NCBI RefSeq assembly: GCF_024199925.1
Contig: NZ_JANADR010000001.1
Location: forward strand, 6,203,501-6,267,500
Source of the DNA: Bradyrhizobium sp. CCGUVB1N3
GTDB lineage: Bacteria > Pseudomonadota > Alphaproteobacteria > Rhizobiales > Xanthobacteraceae
Reading direction: 5' to 3'
DNA: 64,000 nt
In this document: positions 58,419 through 64,000 of the stretch, piece by piece
Position numbering within the stretch: the first letter of the stretch is position 1
Layout of the letters: every line of letters starts with the position of its first letter
Notes under the pieces: model-generated
The model's input: only the letters and a program-made list of their open reading frames with translations
The model's database searches: none
What the model was told of the DNA's origin: nothing
Program-made: the position numbers and the translations under genes

Positions 58419-59402
58419 ATGCGCGCAAAAGCCGCCCCGATAAATACGCCTGAAGGTGCGGCGGAACCCGCCGCGCGCGGTTTTGCCATTGGCGCCCATC
58501 ACTTTTCAGCGGCCAAGGCGGCGCCGGGCCTCCACCTCGTCGCCACCCCCATCGGCAATCTCGGCGACATCACCCTGCGGGCGCTCGAGACGCTCGCCGG
58601 TGTCGACATCATTGCCTGCGAGGACACCCGGATCACGCGGCGGCTGACCGAGCGCTACGGCATCACTGCGCAGCTCAAACCCTATCACGAGCACAATGCG
58701 GAGGCGGCGCGGCCGAAGATCCTGGAGGCGCTGGCGCAGGGCGGCTCGATCGCGCTGGTCTCCGATGCCGGCACGCCGCTGATCTCCGATCCCGGCTTCA
58801 AGCTGGTGCGCGAGGTTTCTGCCGCGGGCCATGCGGTCTACGCGCTCCCCGGGCCGTCCTCGGTGCTGGCCGCCTTGTCGGTTGCCGCGCTGCCGACCGA
58901 CCGCTTCTTCTTCGAAGGCTTCTTGCCGGCCAAATCAACCGCACGCCGCAAGCGCCTCAGTGAGCTCGCCCGTATCGATGCGACCCTGGTGCTGTTCGAC
59001 TCCGGCAATCGCGTGCAGGAGACGCTGGCCGACCTCGCCGAGGTCATGGGGAATCGCGAGGCCGCGATCTGCCGCGAGCTGACGAAGCTGCACGAGGAGA
59101 TTTCGCGCAGCTCCCTCGGCGAGCTCGCAAGCGGAGCGGATTCGCTCGAGACCCGCGGCGAGTTCGTGCTGGTGATCGGCCCGCCGGCAGCCGATGCACA
59201 GGAGATGACGCCGGAGGCGCTCGACGATCTCCTGCGCGAACAGCTCGCGACCAGCAGCGTCAAGGACGCGGTCGCGCATGCGGTCGAGCTCTCCGGCCGG
59301 CCGCGCCGCGAGGTCTATGCCCGCGCGCTCGAACTCGCCAAGACCTTGCTCGCCAAGAACTTGCCCGCCAAGAATTTACGGGGCGATGATGGCGAAGACT
59401 GA
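58419..59402 (+). CDS. rsmI: 16S rRNA 2'-O-ribose C1402 methyltransferase RsmI
   Basis: The 327-residue tetrapyrrole-methylase-fold enzyme has [37 protein letters not shown] and [20 protein letters not shown], all RsmI hallmarks. It methylates C1402 of 16S rRNA at the ribose. The first 35 residues are an alphaproteobacterial extension. The C-terminus repeats [15 protein letters not shown]. It overlaps yraN by 17 bp. Confidence 0.96.
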   Translation: MRAKAAPINTPEGAAEPAARGFAIGAHHFSAAKAAPGLHLVATPIGNLGDITLRALETLAGVDIIACEDTRITRRLTERYGITAQLKPYHEHNAEAARPKILEALAQGGSIALVSDAGTPLISDPGFKLVREVSAAGHAVYALPGPSSVLAALSVAALPTDRFFFEGFLPAKSTARRKRLSELARIDATLVLFDSGNRVQETLADLAEVMGNREAAICRELTKLHEEISRSSLGELASGADSLETRGEFVLVIGPPAADAQEMTPEALDDLLREQLATSSVKDAVAHAVELSGRPRREVYARALELAKTLLAKNLPAKNLRGDDGED

Positions 59403-59796
59403 CGGCGCCCGGCCCGCCGAGCCAAAAGTCCCCTCGCCCGAACGCGTCGCCGCGTTCCAGACCGGCATTTCGGCGGAGAGCCGCGCCGCGGCCTTCCTGA
59501 TCGCCAAGGGCTATCGCATTCTGGCGCGGCGCTTCCGTACGCCGCATGGCGAGATCGACATCGTGGCGCGCCGGCGCAATCTGATCGCCTTCGTCGAGGT
59601 CAAGGCCCGCGCCAGCCTCGATGAGGCCGCCTTCGCCGTGACGCCGCGCCAGCAGCAGCGCATCATCGACGCCGCGCAAGGCTGGCTTGCCGCGCATCCC
59701 GAGCATGCCGAATTTGAATTGCGATTCGACGCCATGCTGATTGCGCCGCGGTCACTTCCACGCCATGTGATGGCGGCATTCGACGCCTCGACCTGA
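59386..59796 (+). CDS. yraN: UPF0102 family protein YraN
   Basis: This 136-residue PD-(D/E)xK nuclease-fold protein has [40 protein letters not shown] and [20 protein letters not shown], the UPF0102 pattern; the acidic pair is in GEIDIV...FVEVK. A function in DNA repair or uptake is suspected but unproven. It starts inside rsmI and is followed by gshB. Confidence 0.92.
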   Translation: MMAKTDGARPAEPKVPSPERVAAFQTGISAESRAAAFLIAKGYRILARRFRTPHGEIDIVARRRNLIAFVEVKARASLDEAAFAVTPRQQQRIIDAAQGWLAAHPEHAEFELRFDAMLIAPRSLPRHVMAAFDAST

Positions 59797-59806
59797 AAGG
59801 CAGCCC

Positions 59807-60751
59807 ATGAAACTGAACGTCGCCGTCCAGATGGACCCCATCGCCCGCATCAACATCCGCGGCGATTCCACCTTTGCGCTGCTGCTGGAGGCGCAGAAAC
59901 GCGGCCACGGGCTGTCCTATTACACGCCCGACAAGCTGTCGCAGGTCGGCGACGAGCTGGTCGCACCGGTCCAGCTCCTGACCGTGCGTGACGAGCCCGG
60001 CGATCACTTCACCCTCGGCGAGCCCAGGCGCGAGGCGCTGAACGGCTTTGACGTGGTGCTGCTGCGCCAGGATCCGCCGTTCGATCTCGCCTACATCACC
60101 TCGACGCATTTCCTGGAGCGCATCCACCCCAAGACGCTGGTCGTCAACGATCCCGCGAGCGTACGCAACGCGCCGGAAAAGCTGTTCGTGATGAACTTTC
60201 CGCAGCTGATGCCGCCGACGCTGATCTCGCGCGATCTCGACGAGATCAACGCCTTCCGCGCGCAGCACGGCGCCGTGGTGATGAAGCCACTGCACGGCCA
60301 TGGCGGCGCCGCGGTGTTTCGCGTGATGCCGCAGGACATGAATTTCGGCTCGCTCTACGACATGTTCTCGGTGACCTTCAAAGAGCCCTGGGTAATCCAG
60401 CAGTTCATCCCCGAGGTCAAGCACGGCGACAAGCGCATCATCCTGGTCAATGGCGAGTTCGCCGGCGCCGTCAATCGCGTCCCGGCCCCCGACGATCTCC
60501 GCTCCAACATGGTGCGCGGCGGCGCCGCGCAAGCAACCGACCTCACCCCCCGCGAACGCGAGATCTGTGAAACGGTCGGACCCGCACTGCGCGAACGCGG
60601 CCTGCTGTTCGTCGGCCTCGACGTGATCAACGACCGGCTCACCGAGATCAACGTGACCTCGCCCACCGGCATCCGCGCCATTGCGCGGCTCGGCGGGCCG
60701 GACGTAGCGGCGAAGATCTGGGACGTGATCGAGAAGAAGCGGGCGAAGTAA
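59807..60751 (+). CDS. gshB: Glutathione synthetase
   Basis: GshB joins gamma-glutamylcysteine and glycine with ATP. The 314-residue ATP-grasp enzyme begins [20 protein letters not shown] and has [37 protein letters not shown] and [13 protein letters not shown], the family signature. It is the last gene of the rsmI-yraN-gshB operon. Confidence 0.98.
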   Translation: MKLNVAVQMDPIARINIRGDSTFALLLEAQKRGHGLSYYTPDKLSQVGDELVAPVQLLTVRDEPGDHFTLGEPRREALNGFDVVLLRQDPPFDLAYITSTHFLERIHPKTLVVNDPASVRNAPEKLFVMNFPQLMPPTLISRDLDEINAFRAQHGAVVMKPLHGHGGAAVFRVMPQDMNFGSLYDMFSVTFKEPWVIQQFIPEVKHGDKRIILVNGEFAGAVNRVPAPDDLRSNMVRGGAAQATDLTPREREICETVGPALRERGLLFVGLDVINDRLTEINVTSPTGIRAIARLGGPDVAAKIWDVIEKKRAK

Positions 60752-60797
60752 CGCGCTGCAATGACGGCGCTGAGAGGGCGCGCGATCTCTCCCCAAC

Positions 60798-60917
60798 GTC
60801 GTCCCGGCGAAGGCCGGGACCCATACCCCAGGGAGAAAATTGGCGAAGACTGATACCCACCGTCTCGCGCTACCACCACGTCCTGTGGTTATGGGTCCCG
60901 GCCTTCGCCGGGACGAC
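60798..60917. repeat. 27-bp-arm inverted-repeat element, copy D
   Basis: The perfect arms begin GTCGTCCCGGCGAAGGCC and end GGCCTTCGCCGGGACGAC. The interior shares CCAGGGAG and TTGGCGAAGACT with the other copies. Unlike them it lies between genes in tandem (gshB and cpaC). Confidence 0.9.
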
Positions 60918-61227
60918 ACCAATGGTGTGGCGCCTTGCTTCCGTCCCGCTGACATAGCGACGCGGCTTCAGTCACACAAATCACTAACCACGCGTTCACC
61001 ATGTCGCGTCACGCGCAGACACAAAACCCCTTTGCTCTTGCGTGATTCTACGGAGTTATCGCTTTCCGAATAACGCGGCATTCACCATGCAGCCAAAACC
61101 CGCTGCGTGACCGGCGATCACATTCTGCCTCGCAACACCCCTTATACTTTTACTGCCTACTCATCGACGACGAGGGAACCCGCCACGTGCGGTTCGAGTG
61201 CCCGCGTAAGTGATGGGGATACCCGGG
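60918..61227. other. Non-coding leader of the pilus operon
   Basis: No ORF with coding character. The region is AT-richer than its surroundings (TGTGGCG...CACACAAATCACTAACC, TTATCGCTTTCCGAATAACG) and must contain the promoter for cpaC-cpaD-cpaE. No pilin gene, cpaA or cpaB is present. Confidence 0.55.
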
Positions 61228-62739
61228 ATGAAGAGTGGGGAGTATCGGAACGCGATGCGCATTCGGGGGAATGGCGCGCGTTCTTTCGGGATGGGGATCA
61301 TGCTGATGCTGGGCCTCGCCGCAGCACCGGCGATCGCGGCGGACGCACCGGTCGGCGACCAGACCCCGGTGCAGGCGCCTGATCTCGGCGTGTCCACGGT
61401 CGCAACAACCGCGCCGGCCAGGAGCCGCTTCCTCGCGCTCGGCGTCGGCAAGTCGGCGGTGATCGACCTGCCGCGCGAGGTGAAGGACGTGCTGGTCGCC
61501 GATCCCAAGATCGCCAACGCCGTGATCCGCTCCGCACAGCGCGCCTATATCATCGGCGCCGCGGTCGGGCAGACCAACGTCGTGTTCTTTTCGGCAGACG
61601 GCCAGCAGGTCGCCTCCTACGACATCGCGGTGAAACGCGACCTCAACGGCGTGCGCGCCGCGCTCCGGCAGTCGATGCCGGGCCTCCAGATCGAAGGCGT
61701 CGGCGACGGCGTCATGCTGACCGGGTCGGTGTCGAGCCCGGTTGAAGCGCAGCAGGCCGGTGACGTCGCCGCAAAACTGGTCGGCGGCGCCGACAAGGTC
61801 GTCAACAACATCGTCGTGCGCGGCCGCGACCAGGTGATGCTGAAGGTCGTGGTCGCCGAGATGCGCCGCGACATCATCAAGCAGATGGGCGTCGACCTCA
61901 GCGCCAGCCTGAATGCCGGCACGGCGGTCGTGAGCTTCAACAATTCCAACCCGTTCACGGTGAGTGGCGGGCCGCTGGTCAGCGGCAACGGGCTCGGGCT
62001 AGGCGCCCTCGCCAAGGGCAATGTCACGGTCGCCGCAACCATCCGCGCCATGGAAACCGCCGGTGTCGTGAAGACGCTGGCGGAGCCGAACCTGACCGCG
62101 ATCTCGGGTGAATCAGCGACCTTCATCGCAGGCGGCGAATTCCCGATTCCGGGAGGCTATGCCTGCGATCCCGTCACGCATGTCTGCACCACGCAGATCT
62201 CCTACAAGAAGTTCGGCATCTCGCTGAACTTCACGCCGGTGGTGCTGAGCGAAGGCCGCATCAGCCTGCGCGTGATGACCGAGGTCTCGGAGCTGTCGAA
62301 CACCAACGCGATCACCGTCTCGCAGTCGATCTCCTCGAGCTCCACGAGCTCCGTCACGATCCCCTCGATCCAGACCCGCCGCGCCGAGACCTCGCTCGAG
62401 ATTCCGTCGGGCGGCTCGATGGCGATGGCCGGCCTGATCCAGCAGCAGACCAAGCAGGCGATCAACGGGCTGCCCGGCTTCGACCAGATCCCGGTCCTCG
62501 GCCAGCTCTTCCGCAGCCAGGACTACGTGAACAACGAAACCGAGCTGATGGTGATCGTGACGCCCTATGTCGTGCGCGCGGTCGCGCAGAAGGAACTGTC
62601 CCGGCCCAATGACGGGTTTGCGCCGCCATCGGATTCGCAATCGGCGCTGCTCGGCCGCATGAACCGTCTGTACGGCATCGCCAGCCACGTCGATCCCGTC
62701 ACCGGCTACCAGGGCGATTTCGGCTTCATCATCGACTGA
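61228..62739 (+). CDS. cpaC: Tad pilus secretin CpaC
   Basis: Outer-membrane channel of the tight-adherence (Flp) pilus. The 503-residue protein has a signal peptide (GMGIMLMLGLAAAPAIA, cleavage after AIA near 40), an N-domain with VLVADPKIANAVIRSAQRAY and a BON-like segment. The secretin domain (LKVVVAEMRRDIIKQMGVDL, LAEPNLTAISGESATFIAGG, GLPGFDQIPVLGQLFRSQDY, TELMVIVTPYVV) completes it. A Cys pair sits in a small insert (YACDPVTHVCT). The start is uncertain: ATG 61228 or 61213. Confidence 0.93.
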   Translation: MKSGEYRNAMRIRGNGARSFGMGIMLMLGLAAAPAIAADAPVGDQTPVQAPDLGVSTVATTAPARSRFLALGVGKSAVIDLPREVKDVLVADPKIANAVIRSAQRAYIIGAAVGQTNVVFFSADGQQVASYDIAVKRDLNGVRAALRQSMPGLQIEGVGDGVMLTGSVSSPVEAQQAGDVAAKLVGGADKVVNNIVVRGRDQVMLKVVVAEMRRDIIKQMGVDLSASLNAGTAVVSFNNSNPFTVSGGPLVSGNGLGLGALAKGNVTVAATIRAMETAGVVKTLAEPNLTAISGESATFIAGGEFPIPGGYACDPVTHVCTTQISYKKFGISLNFTPVVLSEGRISLRVMTEVSELSNTNAITVSQSISSSSTSSVTIPSIQTRRAETSLEIPSGGSMAMAGLIQQQTKQAINGLPGFDQIPVLGQLFRSQDYVNNETELMVIVTPYVVRAVAQKELSRPNDGFAPPSDSQSALLGRMNRLYGIASHVDPVTGYQGDFGFIID

Positions 62740-62774
62740 GACGAACGAAGCTTCAACACGAGGGGGATGAAGCG

Positions 62775-63509
62775 ATGACGAGACTACCGGTCGATTGCCG
62801 CAACAAGCTGCGCCTCGCAGTCGCGCTGATGGGGCTCTCCGTCATGCTCGGTGCGTGCAACACCACCGAGGAGGTCGTCACCCAGACGGTGCCGACCGAC
62901 TATCGCCAGCGCCATCCGATCGCGGTGCAGGAGGCCAAGCGCTCGATCGTGGTCTTCGTCGGCCAGGCCCGCGGTGGCCTGTCGGAAGCGCAGCGCGCCG
63001 ACGTCATGGGTATCGCGCGGGACTGGGCGCATGAAGGCACCGGCGCCGTCGTGGTCGACGTCCCCGTCGACACCAAGAACGCACGCGCTGCGGCTGCGAC
63101 CTACCACGAAATCCGCTCGGTGCTGGCGGCCGGCGGCGTCCCCGCACGCGGCATCGTGCAGCGCACCTATCGCCCCGACGATGCCGCCCTGCTGCCGACC
63201 ATCCGGCTGAGCTATTCGAAGATCGCCGCGGTCGCAGGTCCCTGCGGGCTGTGGCCGGAGGATACCGGGCCGTCGATCTTCGACCCCGGCTACAACGAGA
63301 ACAGGCCGTACTTCAACCTCGGCTGCGCGACGCAGCGCAACCTCGCCGCGATGATCGACAACCCCGCCGATCTCGAGCAGCCGCGCGCCGAAACGCCTGC
63401 CTATGCACAGCGGCGCGCGATCGCGTTCGACCGGTACCGCAAGGGCATGCCGACCTCGACAACCTATCCCGAAGCCGACAAGGCCAAACTCAGCGACACG
63501 GGCAAATGA
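62775..63509 (+). CDS. cpaD: Tad pilus lipoprotein CpaD
   Basis: The 244-residue lipoprotein has a signal peptide with lipobox LSVMLGAC (Cys28), TVPTDYRQRHPIAVQEAKR, FVGQARGGLSEAQRADVMGI and a conserved GCATQRNLAAMIDNPADLEQ near the C-terminus, which is the CpaD pattern. It supports secretin assembly. It overlaps the next gene by ATGA. Confidence 0.93.
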   Translation: MTRLPVDCRNKLRLAVALMGLSVMLGACNTTEEVVTQTVPTDYRQRHPIAVQEAKRSIVVFVGQARGGLSEAQRADVMGIARDWAHEGTGAVVVDVPVDTKNARAAAATYHEIRSVLAAGGVPARGIVQRTYRPDDAALLPTIRLSYSKIAAVAGPCGLWPEDTGPSIFDPGYNENRPYFNLGCATQRNLAAMIDNPADLEQPRAETPAYAQRRAIAFDRYRKGMPTSTTYPEADKAKLSDTGK

Positions 63510-64000
63510 CAATGAGCGGCCAGTACGAAGACGACGCCGACGATCCGCAGCACCCCGACGAACACATTGCGCCGGTCCCGCGGGTCTCTGTGCAGGCGTT
63601 TTGCGAGACCGAGCAGACCTATGACGCGATCACCGCGGCCGGCCAGGACCGCCGGCTCGCGAAAGCCCATCTCACCGTCAAGGAAGGTGGGCTTGCTGCG
63701 GCGGTCGAGGCCTACAGCACGATGCCGACGCCGAACGTGATCGTGATCGAATCCGACGGCACGCGCGACATCCTCGAAGGGCTCGACGATCTCGCCGGCG
63801 TCTGCGATCCAGGCACCCGCGTGGTCGTGATCGGCAATCCCAGCGACGAGGCGCCCTATCGCGAGCTGGTGCGCCGCGGCGTCAACGACTACGTGATCGG
63901 ACCGATCGAGACCATCGACGTGGTGCGCTCGATCTGCAGCCTGTTCTCGGCCTCGGAAGCCATCATCACCGGCCGCGTCATCGCGGTGGTCGGCGCCAAG
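63506..64000 (+). CDS. cpaE: Tad pilus assembly protein CpaE, 5' part (cut by window end)
   Basis: The first 165 codons are present and still open at the last base. The start MTMSGQYEDDADD overlaps the cpaD stop; the second Met (63512) is an alternative. The N-terminal receiver-like domain has LAAAVEAYSTMPTPNVIVIE and TRVVVIGNPSDEAPYRELVR, then VNDYVIGPIETIDVV. RVIAVVGAK at the end is the beginning of the deviant Walker A ATPase loop. CpaE positions the pilus machine at the pole. This completes the cpaC-cpaD-cpaE order. Confidence 0.9.
   Translation, partial: MTMSGQYEDDADDPQHPDEHIAPVPRVSVQAFCETEQTYDAITAAGQDRRLAKAHLTVKEGGLAAAVEAYSTMPTPNVIVIESDGTRDILEGLDDLAGVCDPGTRVVVIGNPSDEAPYRELVRRGVNDYVIGPIETIDVVRSICSLFSASEAIITGRVIAVVGAK

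Overview
The window is GC-rich chromosomal DNA of an alphaproteobacterium and looks like Bradyrhizobium or a close relative (Nitrobacteraceae). This rests on gene content and order: dnaK-dnaJ followed by a pmtA-type phospholipid methyltransferase, hrcA-grpE back to back with rph-rdgB-hemW, fzlA, a Tad/Cpa pilus cluster, and several families of palindromic intergenic repeats that I associate with this group. No plasmid, prophage or CRISPR signature was seen. The genus call is an inference.

Left part (1-13 kb). A short RNase D-like exonuclease is followed by a complete IS5-type insertion sequence (838-2325) with 19-bp terminal inverted repeats and a TTAG target duplication. It has landed inside a dispersed palindromic repeat. 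Next come genes that together suggest synthesis and transfer of polyprenyl-phosphoryl-D-arabinose: a GT87-family membrane glycosyltransferase, a second polytopic membrane protein, a UbiA prenyltransferase with an HAD-like N-terminus, then (beyond an AT-richer island) DprE2-like and DprE1-like epimerase subunits and UppP. The island at 7.0-8.6 kb holds a 38-codon secreted Cys-rich peptide, a membrane protein split by a -1 frameshift at a slippery-type heptamer, and a small membrane protein. tRNA-Leu(CAG) and an NDUFA9-like gene follow.

Middle part (13-46 kb) is mostly housekeeping: fzlA, queG, infC (AUU start), rpmI-rplT, and pheS and pheT separated by a DUF559 nuclease gene bracketed by 40-bp inverted repeats. 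A metal block has csoR/copA with an operator between them, then nikR. After that come an outer-membrane beta-barrel, a divergent trpS, an S53 peptidase divergent from a nucleoside-phosphorylase-like protein, an EmrAB-type efflux pair, nth, an Ada-like repair protein, gpmA, dapB, pyrF and pmtA.

Right part (46-64 kb) holds the heat-shock chaperone set (dnaJ, dnaK, grpE, hrcA), a periplasmic-type nicotinamidase, the rph-rdgB-hemW operon, an LpoA-like lipoprotein divergent from rsmI-yraN-gshB, and the start of a Tad pilus operon (cpaC, cpaD, cpaE cut by the window end).

A recurring theme is that almost every gap between convergent genes carries a hairpin-forming repeat from one of about six families. 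These probably act as bidirectional terminators.
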